Notes under the pieces: generated by a model
What the model was told of the DNA's origin: nothing
The model's database searches: none
What the model saw: the letters and a program-made list of their open reading frames with translations, nothing else
NCBI GenBank assembly: GCA_910587505.1
Contig: CAJULD010000001.1
Location: 62,001 to 126,000, forward strand
Origin: an uncultured Oscillospiraceae bacterium
GTDB lineage: Bacteria > Bacillota > Clostridia > Oscillospirales > Oscillospiraceae
Direction of reading: 5' to 3'
Length of the DNA stretch: 64,000 nucleotides
Program-made: the position numbers and the translations under genes
Shown: positions 58,143 to 64,000 of the stretch, piece by piece
Layout: each line of letters begins with the position of its first letter
Position numbering within the stretch: position 1 is the stretch's first letter

Positions 58143-58730
58143 CTACAGCACCCCCTTGGTGGAGGGGATTTCCTGAGAAAACCGGGGATCGACGGCCACC
58201 GCCATCCCCAGAGAGCGGGCAATGCTTTTGAAGGCCCCTTCGATGATATGGTGGCTGTTGCTTCCGGCCAGCTGCCGGATGTGGACGGTCATATCCCCCC
58301 GGCGGGCCAGGGCGGTGAAGAACTCCTCCACCAGCTCCGTATCGAAAACGCCCACCCTGGCGGTGGGAATGTGCAGATCATAGCACAGCATCCCCCGGCC
58401 CGAGAGGTCCACCGCCGTCAGGATCAGCGCCTCGTCCATGGGCAGAAGCATGGAGCCGTAGCGCACTACGCCCCGCTTTTCCCCCAGCGCCCGGGTAAAG
58501 GCGTCTCCCAGACAGATGCCCACGTCCTCCACCGTATGATGGTCGTCCACGTAGGTATCCCCCTTGCACTGCACGGACAGATCAAAGCGGCCGTGGCGGG
58601 CAAACAGAGTCAGCATGTGGTCCAGAAAACCGCAGCCGGTGGCAATCTGACTCAGCCCCGTGCCGTCCAGGTCCAGCCGGAGGCGGATATCCGTCTCCGC
58701 CGTGGTCCTGCTCAATTCCGCAGCCCGCAT
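58143..58730 (-). CDS. hisB: Imidazoleglycerol-phosphate dehydratase HisB
   Basis: 195 residues, the monofunctional form. It contains GFLDHMLTLFARHGRFDL, DDHHTVEDVGICLGDAF and SNSHHIIEGAFKSIAR with the metal-binding His clusters. The ATG overlaps the hisC stop by 1 nt. No phosphatase domain is attached, so histidinol-phosphatase must come from elsewhere. Confidence 0.97.
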   Translation of the reverse strand: MRAAELSRTTAETDIRLRLDLDGTGLSQIATGCGFLDHMLTLFARHGRFDLSVQCKGDTYVDDHHTVEDVGICLGDAFTRALGEKRGVVRYGSMLLPMDEALILTAVDLSGRGMLCYDLHIPTARVGVFDTELVEEFFTALARRGDMTVHIRQLAGSNSHHIIEGAFKSIARSLGMAVAVDPRFSQEIPSTKGVL

Positions 58731-59797
58731 CAGCCCACCTCCCTGAGAATCTCCCGGACCTTCTCCAGGAAGACGTCCATCTGCTCTCTGGAACCGATGG
58801 TCACCCGGCACCACCCGGCGATTTCCGGCCTGTCCCAGTGCCGGACCAGTACGCCCCTGGCCTTCAGCTCCCGGTACAGCGTCCCGCCGTCCACCTGGGG
58901 GGAACGGGTAAAGATGAAGTTCGCTTTGCTGGGCAGGGTCTCGAAGCCCAGCCTGTCCAGCTCCGCCACGGTGCAGGCGCGGTTGGCCTGGATTTTGCGG
59001 CTGTTGTTTACATAATATTCATGGTTTTCAATGGTGGCGACGGCCGCCGCCATGGTCAGACGGTTGATGTTGTAGGAGTTGATGGAATATCTGATTTTGT
59101 CCAGGTCCTCAATCAGCGCCGGCGCGCCGATGGCGAAGCCCAGCCGCCCCCCCGCCAGAGAGCGAAACTTGGAAAAGGTCTGGCACACCAGCAGGTTTTC
59201 ATATTTTCCCACCAGCGGCAGGCAGCTCTCGCCGCCGAAGTCGATATAGGCCTCGTCGATCATGACCACGTGGTCCGGATTGCTTCTGACGATGCGCTCA
59301 ATGTCATCTGTGCTGATGATCCGCCCGGTGGGAGCATTGGGGTTGGCGATGACAATATTTTTTCCGATGCCGCAGTAGTCCTCCGGCTCCAGCCGGAAGC
59401 CCTCCCGGAGGGGAACCTCCGTGCGGGGGAGCTGATAGAGGCAGGCGTAGACCGGATAGAACCCGTAGCTGACGGCGGGATAGGCCACGGGCCGCTCCCT
59501 GTCGCAGAAGGCCATGAAGAAAAAGTTCAGCAGCTCGTCGGAGCCGTTGGCCAGGAAGACGTTCTCCGGCTTCACGCCGTAGTGCGCCGCCAGCTTCTCC
59601 CGCAGGACCCGGCCCTCCGGGTCGGGATAGAGGTTCAGCCGGCCGGTCTCGATACGGTTCACCGCTTCCAGCACCGCAGGGGCGGGAGGGAAGGGGGACT
59701 CGTTGGTGTTCAGTTTCACATATTTCATATCCTGGGGCTGCTCGCCGGGGACATATGCCTCCAGGTCCGCAAACCGCGCGCTCAAAAATCTGCTCAT
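58730..59797 (-). CDS. hisC: Histidinol-phosphate aminotransferase HisC
   Basis: 355-residue fold type I PLP enzyme. The lysine is in TFSKFRSLAGGRLG, and NPNAPTGR, DEAYIDFGG and LANGSDELLNFFF are visible. It begins MSRFLSARFADLEAYVPGEQ. The ATG at 59797 has AAAAGGAGGATTTTTA upstream; a longer frame is the shadow of the gap. Confidence 0.97.
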   Translation of the reverse strand: MSRFLSARFADLEAYVPGEQPQDMKYVKLNTNESPFPPAPAVLEAVNRIETGRLNLYPDPEGRVLREKLAAHYGVKPENVFLANGSDELLNFFFMAFCDRERPVAYPAVSYGFYPVYACLYQLPRTEVPLREGFRLEPEDYCGIGKNIVIANPNAPTGRIISTDDIERIVRSNPDHVVMIDEAYIDFGGESCLPLVGKYENLLVCQTFSKFRSLAGGRLGFAIGAPALIEDLDKIRYSINSYNINRLTMAAAVATIENHEYYVNNSRKIQANRACTVAELDRLGFETLPSKANFIFTRSPQVDGGTLYRELKARGVLVRHWDRPEIAGWCRVTIGSREQMDVFLEKVREILREVG

Positions 59798-59907
59798 TAA
59801 AAATCCTCCTTTTCGCAGGGGCCCTCCGGCAGGGCGCAAACCCTGCTGCGGTACGGAACCCCATAGGATGCCAGGCAAAGGGACGCTTTGCCGCAAAGGT
59901 TTTTTCC

Positions 59908-59942
59908 GATTCCTTTTCTTTTCAGGAAAAAGGACGTCCGCC
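59908..59942. repeat. Family B hairpin between hisD and hisC
   Basis: GATTCCTTTTCTTTTCAGGAAAAAGGACGTCCGCC ends at the base before the hisD stop codon. On the minus strand it lies inside the his operon, 110 bp before hisC. Confidence 0.7.
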
Positions 59943-61214
59943 TCATCGCGCCTCCCGGACCAGCGCGCTGCGGGCATGGGCCTCCAGTCCCTCCTGCCGG
60001 GCCAGAAGAGCGATCTTGCCGGCGGCGGCGGCGAGCGCCCCGTCACTGTAATAAACAAACTGGGACTTCTTCACAAAGTCGTCCACCGACAGGGCGCTGG
60101 AGAACCGGGCCGTGCCGTAGGTGGGCAGGGTGTGGTTGCTCCCGGCGAAGTAGTCCCCCACCGCCTCCGGCGTGCTGCGGCCCAGGAAGATGGACCCGGC
60201 GTTCTTCACCTGGCCGAGATATGCGAAGGGGTCGTCCAGGCACAGCTCCAGATGCTCGGGGGCAAGGGCGTTGGCGATGCGGACCGCCTCCGGAATGTCT
60301 TTGACAAGAATGATCTTTCCATTGCTTTCCAGAGACGCCCGTGCGGTTTCCTCGGTGGGCAGCGCCGCCAGCTGCTCCTCCATCTCCCGCGCCGCGGTCT
60401 GGGCCAGCGCGGGGGAATCGGTAATCAGCACGGCGCAGCCGCCCACGTGCTCCGCCTGACTGAGCAGGTCGGCGGCCACCTGCCGGGGATCGCTCTTCCC
60501 GTCGGCAATGACCAGAATGTCGCTGGGTCCGGCAATCATGTCGATACCCACCCGCCCGAACACCTGCCGCTTGGCCTCCGCCACGAAAGCGTTGCCGGGA
60601 CCCACGATCCTGTCCACCCTGGGCACCGTCTCCGTCCCATAAGCCAGCGCCGCCACCGCCTGAGCCCCGCCGCAGCGGAACACCCGGTCCGCCCCGGCGA
60701 TTCGGGCGGCCGCCAGAATGGAGGGGGCCACGTCCCCGTTGCAGGTTGGGGGCGAAACCATGACGATCTCCGAACAGCCCGCGATTTTCGCGGGAATGCA
60801 GTCCATCAGCACCGTGGAGAATAGAGGCGCGGTGCCGCCGGGAATGTAGACGCCCACCTTTTCAATGGGCGTGACCTTCTGCCCCAGCACGACGCCGGGC
60901 CGGTCGCTGATGACGAAGCCGCTTTGCACCTGCCGGCGGTGGAAGGCGCGGATGTTCTCCGCCGCCTCCTCCAGCGCGTCCCGCAGCGCCGGCTCCAGCG
61001 CCGCCAGCGCCCCGTCCATCTGTTTCCGGGGCACCTCCAGTTCCTCCAGCTCCGCGTGATCGAACTCCTTTGCGTACCGCCGGAGGGCGCCGTCGCCCCT
61101 TTGCCGCACCTCTTCTATTATGCCGGCCACGATCCCGGAAACATCCTGCTGCGTTTCCGTCCGGGCCAGGATTTCCGACAGGGAGACCTGCTCCGCGTCC
61201 AGAATTTTTATCAT
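59943..61214 (-). CDS. hisD: Histidinol dehydrogenase HisD
   Basis: 423 residues, normal length. It carries out the last two oxidations to histidine. VGVYIPGGTAPLFSTVLM, FRCGGAQAVAALAYGTE, DMIAGPSDILVIAD, SQAEHVGGC and AGSNHTLPTYG carry the zinc ligands and catalytic His pair. GAGAAAGGATAGCGCAAG precedes the ATG. It lies 6 bp after hisG. Confidence 0.97.
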   Translation of the reverse strand: MIKILDAEQVSLSEILARTETQQDVSGIVAGIIEEVRQRGDGALRRYAKEFDHAELEELEVPRKQMDGALAALEPALRDALEEAAENIRAFHRRQVQSGFVISDRPGVVLGQKVTPIEKVGVYIPGGTAPLFSTVLMDCIPAKIAGCSEIVMVSPPTCNGDVAPSILAAARIAGADRVFRCGGAQAVAALAYGTETVPRVDRIVGPGNAFVAEAKRQVFGRVGIDMIAGPSDILVIADGKSDPRQVAADLLSQAEHVGGCAVLITDSPALAQTAAREMEEQLAALPTEETARASLESNGKIILVKDIPEAVRIANALAPEHLELCLDDPFAYLGQVKNAGSIFLGRSTPEAVGDYFAGSNHTLPTYGTARFSSALSVDDFVKKSQFVYYSDGALAAAAGKIALLARQEGLEAHARSALVREAR

Positions 61215-61220
61215 CTTGCG

Positions 61221-61853
61221 CTATCCTTTCTCCGAAAGAGCCTCCACCCGGCGGCAGAGCTCCACGATCTGTTCATGCCTGAATTTGTAGCTGACCCTGT
61301 TGGCAATCAGCCGGGCGGAGATGGGAACAATGGTGGCCCTGGGCTCCAGATCGTTTTCCAGCAGGGTCTTCCCCGTCTCCACGATGTCCACGATCACGTC
61401 GCTGAGTCCCAGAATGGGGGCGATCTCGATGGACCCGTTGAGATGGATGATGTCAATGTCCCGGCTCATGGAGGCGTAGTACCGTCCGGCAATGCGGGGG
61501 AACTTGGTAGCCACCCGGAGCACCCGGTCCGGCCGGTCCCGGAAGTCCTTTTTTCCCGCCACGCACATCCGGCACCTGCCCAGCCCCAGGTCCGCCAGCT
61601 CGTAAACGTCGGGCTCGTACTCCAGCAGAATGTCCTTTCCCGCCACGCCCACGTCCGCCGCCCCCCGCTCCACGTAAATGGCTACGTCGGAGGGCTTTAC
61701 CCAGAAGTACCGGATCCCGGCTCCGGGATTTTCAAAAATCAGCTTCCGGTTCTCCTCCTCGATGGCCGGGCAGGGGTACCCGGCGGCCCTGAACCGGGCA
61801 TAGACCTTCTCGCCCAGCCGCCCCTTGGGCAGGGCGACGCTCACCATATCCAT
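61221..61853 (-). CDS. hisG: ATP phosphoribosyltransferase catalytic subunit HisG (short form)
   Basis: 210 residues, the short form lacking the regulatory domain, which needs HisZ. VSVALPKGRLGEKV, DVGVAGKDIL and VDIVETGKTLLENDL are signatures. It commits PRPP and ATP to histidine synthesis. I chose ATG at 61853; GTG at 61856 would overlap the hisZ stop as GTGA and is equally possible. Confidence 0.96.
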   Translation of the reverse strand: MDMVSVALPKGRLGEKVYARFRAAGYPCPAIEEENRKLIFENPGAGIRYFWVKPSDVAIYVERGAADVGVAGKDILLEYEPDVYELADLGLGRCRMCVAGKKDFRDRPDRVLRVATKFPRIAGRYYASMSRDIDIIHLNGSIEIAPILGLSDVIVDIVETGKTLLENDLEPRATIVPISARLIANRVSYKFRHEQIVELCRRVEALSEKG

Positions 61854-62956
61854 CACGTCTGTCCCCCTTCCTCAAACCGGACCAGCTCCCGCCAGCGCAG
61901 CCCCTGGGGAACCTCCCGCTCCATGCGGACGGATTTCCCCTCCCCGGCCAGGGCGGCGGCCCTGACCGCCACGGCGGCGGGGTCCGCCTCCGGCCTGTAG
62001 AGCAGCAGCACGTCCACGTCGTATTCGCTCTCCTCCCCCAGCCGCTCCAGCTGGTCCAGGTACACGGCAAAGCCGATGGCCTGCCCGGTCTTGCCCATGC
62101 GGCGGAGCAGATTGTCATACCGCCCCCCGGCCAGCACGCCGCTGGCCAGTCCCGGCAGGTACCCCCGAAAGATGATTCCGTTGTAGTAGCGCATATCGTT
62201 GGCGATGGAGAAATCCAGCCGCAGGCCCTCCGAGAACCCCAGACGCTCCATGATCCGGCACAGTCCCTTCAGCTCCTCCAGGGCGGCCGCCGGCCTCTCG
62301 CCCGATGCCAGCTCCTCCAGCCGGGGAAGGACCTCCTCCGGCGGACCGTACAGCCGGGCAAGGCGGCACAGCCGGTCCGACAGCTCCCGGTTTACGCCCG
62401 CCTGGGCGCACAGCCGGTCGATGGCCGGGACGTTCTTCCGCCCCAGCTCCGCCAGGAGCTGCTCCCGGACGCTCTCCTCCCGGACCTGCTCCAGCAGGCC
62501 GGACACCAGGCCGATATGGCCCAGATCCAGGAGATACCTGCCGCCGCCCAGCAGGCGCAGGCTTTCCGAGGCCAAAGACAGCACCTCGCCCATGGCGGCC
62601 AGGTCCAGACTGCCGATGCACTCCAGGCCGGTCTGCATGATCTCCCGGAAGCCCAGGGCCGCGGCGGTGGTGCGGTACACGTTCTCGTGGTAATACACCT
62701 TCTCCAGTCCGCCCGCCGGAGGCTGGGCGTTTTTGACGATGGAGAGGGTGACGTCCGGCTTCAGAGCCATCAGCCGCCCGTCGGTGTCGGTGAAGGTCAG
62801 GATATTCTCGCTGACCAGAAAGCTCCTGTTTTTCCTGTACAGGTCGTAGGGTTCAAACCTGCTCATGCGGTAGGGCAGGTAGCCATGGCGGCGGTACAGC
62901 TCCCGCAGCAGCAGTCCGGCCCGCTCATCCGCCCGCCAGATCAAAGATCCTTCCAT
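61853..62956 (-). CDS. hisZ: ATP phosphoribosyltransferase regulatory subunit HisZ
   Basis: 367 residues, a HisRS-like fold without tRNA charging. It contains YRKNRSFLVSENILTFTDTDG, LMALKPDVTLSIVK, YYHENVYRTTAAALGFREIMQTGLECIG and GVLAGGRYDNLL. It activates and feedback-controls HisG. The ATG at 62956 has AGGGAGA nine bases upstream; an in-frame TTG at 62962 is too close to it. The first biosynthetic gene of the operon. Confidence 0.95.
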   Translation of the reverse strand: MEGSLIWRADERAGLLLRELYRRHGYLPYRMSRFEPYDLYRKNRSFLVSENILTFTDTDGRLMALKPDVTLSIVKNAQPPAGGLEKVYYHENVYRTTAAALGFREIMQTGLECIGSLDLAAMGEVLSLASESLRLLGGGRYLLDLGHIGLVSGLLEQVREESVREQLLAELGRKNVPAIDRLCAQAGVNRELSDRLCRLARLYGPPEEVLPRLEELASGERPAAALEELKGLCRIMERLGFSEGLRLDFSIANDMRYYNGIIFRGYLPGLASGVLAGGRYDNLLRRMGKTGQAIGFAVYLDQLERLGEESEYDVDVLLLYRPEADPAAVAVRAAALAGEGKSVRMEREVPQGLRWRELVRFEEGGQT

Positions 62957-63007
62957 TCCCAATTCTCCCTGAGCGAAACAGTGTTTCGCAATAAAAGTCC
63001 TTTTTTG

Positions 63008-63034
63008 GCACCTTTTTCTTTTACGAAAAGGTGC
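63008..63034. repeat. Family B hairpin between hisR and hisZ
   Basis: GCACCTTTTT and AAAAGGTGC arms, 12 bp after the hisR stop. A second AT-rich hairpin GCGAAACAGTGTTTCGC is at 62975-62991. Confidence 0.65.
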
Positions 63035-63046
63035 GCAAATCCTGTG

Positions 63047-63331
63047 TCAGCCGCCGATCCGCTCCAGCACCGTCTGATAGCCCCCCGTGCCGTAGGCGCA
63101 GCAGCGGTTGACGCGGCTGATGGTGGCGGTGCTGGCGCCGGTGCGCCCGGCGATATGACTGTACACCAGTTTCTCCCGGAGCAGCTTTGCCACCAGAATC
63201 CGCTGGGAGCAGTCCTGAATTTCTTTTCCGGTCATCAGATCCTCCAGAAAGGCGCGGCATTCCTCCTCCGTCTCCAGGGACAGGATTGCCCGGACCAGCA
63301 GCTCCGCGCCCTCCCCATGGAACACATCCAC
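63047..63331 (-). CDS. YerC/TrpR-family regulator at the head of the his operon
   Basis: 94 residues of the TrpR superfamily, close to Bacillus YerC. The helix-turn-helix region is REKLVYSHIAGRTGASTATISRVNRCCAYG, and ILSLETEEECRAFLEDLMTGKEI is the dimer helix. A histidine repressor of this family, HisR, has been proposed for Clostridia. The GTG at 63331 has AGGAGGG seven bases upstream. A longer frame begins in the repeat at 63359-63436 and is rejected. The position directly before hisZ supports autoregulation and control of the operon. Confidence 0.85.
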   Translation of the reverse strand: MDVFHGEGAELLVRAILSLETEEECRAFLEDLMTGKEIQDCSQRILVAKLLREKLVYSHIAGRTGASTATISRVNRCCAYGTGGYQTVLERIGG

Positions 63332-63358
63332 AGCCTTCCCTCCTTCCAGTGCTTTCTC

Positions 63359-63436
63359 AGAACCTGTATTCACAGCCGCCGAACCGGGAAAAATCCCCGT
63401 CCATCCGGCATCCCCCGGTTATAAATGCAGGTCCTT
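63359..63436. repeat. Family A repeat, short copy upstream of hisR
   Basis: 78 bp with ends AGAACCTGTATTC and TAAATGCAGGTCCTT, and a shared core GGGAAAAATCCCCGTCCATCCGGCATCCC. It lies in the hisR 5' leader, between the promoter and the gene. Confidence 0.75.
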
Positions 63437-63439
63437 GCT

Positions 63440-63451
63440 TTAGCATGGTAA
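63440..63451. promoter_or_regulatory. Candidate HisR operator
   Basis: TTAGCATGGTAA, a near-perfect 12-bp palindrome that overlaps the -10 box, as expected for a repressor site. Confidence 0.4.
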
Positions 63452-63473
63452 CACGGTAAAACAAAAAAGTCAA
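63445..63473 (-). promoter_or_regulatory. Promoter of the hisR-his operon
   Basis: Minus strand: -35 TTGACT, 17-bp spacer, -10 TACCAT, leaving a leader of about 105 nt that contains a family A repeat. Confidence 0.75.
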
Positions 63474-63610
63474 GAAATGGCGGACTGGAATTTATCCCGA
63501 TATTTTCCGGATGGAAGAGGGCGGGTTGTGGCAAATTTCACAAATAACCGCGAAATTGTTCGGCAAAAACGACAATTTATCGGTTTTGCGGGGAAAAATG
63601 CTGTCGGCTG

Positions 63611-63640
63611 TGGACAAACTTGTATTGTTTCATGTATAAT
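63611..63640 (+). promoter_or_regulatory. Promoter of the AraC-type gene
   Basis: -35 TGGACA, 18-bp spacer, -10 TATAAT. The 155-nt leader contains GGGAGGC/GCCTCCC and CTGCCCG/CGGGCAG hairpins. Confidence 0.65.
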
Positions 63641-63800
63641 AAAGGCAACCGGAGCATGGGGACGGCCGGAACGGACGGTTTCGGCAAAAGCATGATCCGG
63701 GATCGACCGAGCGGTTCCTGAAATGATGGGAGGCGCCCCTTACGGCCTCCCACTGCCCGTCAGCCCGGGCAGGCAATCTGAGAGGAGGGGGGATGTCATA

Positions 63801-64000
63801 ATGAAGGAAACATCAAGCAGCATTTACAAACATTCCATGAAGCTGGAACGCCGTACGGCATCACTCTATGTCCAGAATACGGGCTGTCAACAGTGTCCTC
63901 CCGGCTACGGCTGGGGTCCGGGCGTGCGGGATCACTTCCTGCTCCACCATATCGTGAGCGGGAAAGGGGTGTATGAATGCCGGGACGGGCGCTATGAGCT
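63801..64000 (+). CDS. AraC-family regulator, N-terminal part (cut by window edge)
   Basis: 66 codons open to the edge. MKETSSSIYKHSMKLERR is followed by a cupin-type effector domain (GYGWGPGVRDHFLLHHIVSGKGVYECRDGRYEL), typical of AraC regulators whose DNA-binding part is C-terminal. AGGAGGGGGGATGTCATA precedes the ATG. The ligand is unknown. Confidence 0.8.
   Translation, partial: MKETSSSIYKHSMKLERRTASLYVQNTGCQQCPPGYGWGPGVRDHFLLHHIVSGKGVYECRDGRYE

Noticed and set aside
63332..63373. Longer start of the YerC-like gene at 63373
   Set aside because: The extra residues come from the end of a family A repeat and there is no ribosome binding site, whereas GTG at 63331 has one.
1..64000. CRISPR arrays, tRNA or rRNA genes, prophage or insertion sequence genes
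   Set aside because: No regularly spaced direct repeats, no TTCGA-arm cloverleaf candidates and no transposase, integrase or phage structural proteins were seen by eye. A tRNAscan or Rfam run could still find a missed small RNA.

Overview
This window looks like an ordinary chromosomal segment of a GC-rich, anaerobic Clostridia member, most likely the Oscillospiraceae (Flavonifractor / Oscillibacter / Lawsonibacter type). The evidence is the Gram-positive gene set (AddAB, RecD2, TagO, an SLH-anchored exoprotein, T-box and glycine riboswitches, HisZ-dependent histidine pathway, YerC-like regulator), strong AGGAGG ribosome binding sites, sigma-A promoters with almost invariant 17-bp spacers, and a carbon monoxide dehydrogenase / acetyl-CoA synthase set. 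The family placement is inference. I see no phage, insertion sequence, CRISPR array, rRNA or tRNA.

Layout. 1-4.4 kb: addA (cut by the window edge) and addB, double-strand break repair. 4.5-9.8 kb: acsB, cooC and cooS, the carbonyl branch of the Wood-Ljungdahl pathway, behind a promoter with a Rex-like site. 10-12.5 kb: glycerate kinase and a WYL regulator fused to a zinc ribbon. 12.6-16.6 kb: a minus-strand pilus-like cluster (gspF, three or four pilin-like proteins, pilT). 16.7-20.6 kb: a transglutaminase-like lipoprotein divergent from a SARP-type regulator, then rimM-trmD. 20.6-25.8 kb: an Xre-type membrane regulator, a tyrosine T-box operon (methyltransferase, GNAT, tyrS), and an AI-2E-type transporter. 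25.9-28.1 kb: an M3-like metallopeptidase with SLH repeats. 28.3-29.7 kb: infC-rpmI-rplT with an attenuated leader and an AUU start for infC. 29.8-35.6 kb: a siroheme reductase, a CoA-disulfide reductase-rhodanese, a homocysteine methyltransferase and small enzymes. 35.6-39.9 kb: recD2, two small membrane proteins and a degenerate phosphoribosyltransferase. 40.4-43.5 kb: thiT under a TPP riboswitch and an alanine/glycine symporter under a tandem glycine riboswitch. 43.6-47.5 kb: a nitroreductase-Nudix fusion, serC and serA. 47.8-54.4 kb: a MATE exporter with a coupled small protein, trpS, tagO-mnaA, an anchored extracytoplasmic protein and cspA. 54.4-63.5 kb: a DtxR-family regulator and the his operon hisR-Z-G-D-C-B-H-A-F-IE. 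63.8 kb to the end: the start of an AraC-type regulator.

The genes are mostly housekeeping, but many are wired to nutrient-sensing RNA: charged tRNA-Tyr, TPP, glycine and probably free L20 protein. Central metabolism is that of an amino-acid-linked acetogenic or fermentative anaerobe (CODH/ACS, serine, glycine and histidine metabolism, siroheme reductase).

The most unusual signal is non-coding. Two families of short dispersed repeats sit in intergenic gaps. One is a T/A-rich hairpin, usually ending in TATGCC, that abuts stop codons. The other is a MITE-like element with inverted ends AGAACCTGTATTC. They occur inside the his operon and between a riboswitch and its gene. Other points worth checking are a regulator-zinc-ribbon fusion that keeps a strong internal ribosome binding site, a conserved 35-nt hairpin present twice, and an unexplained structured gap between serC and serA.
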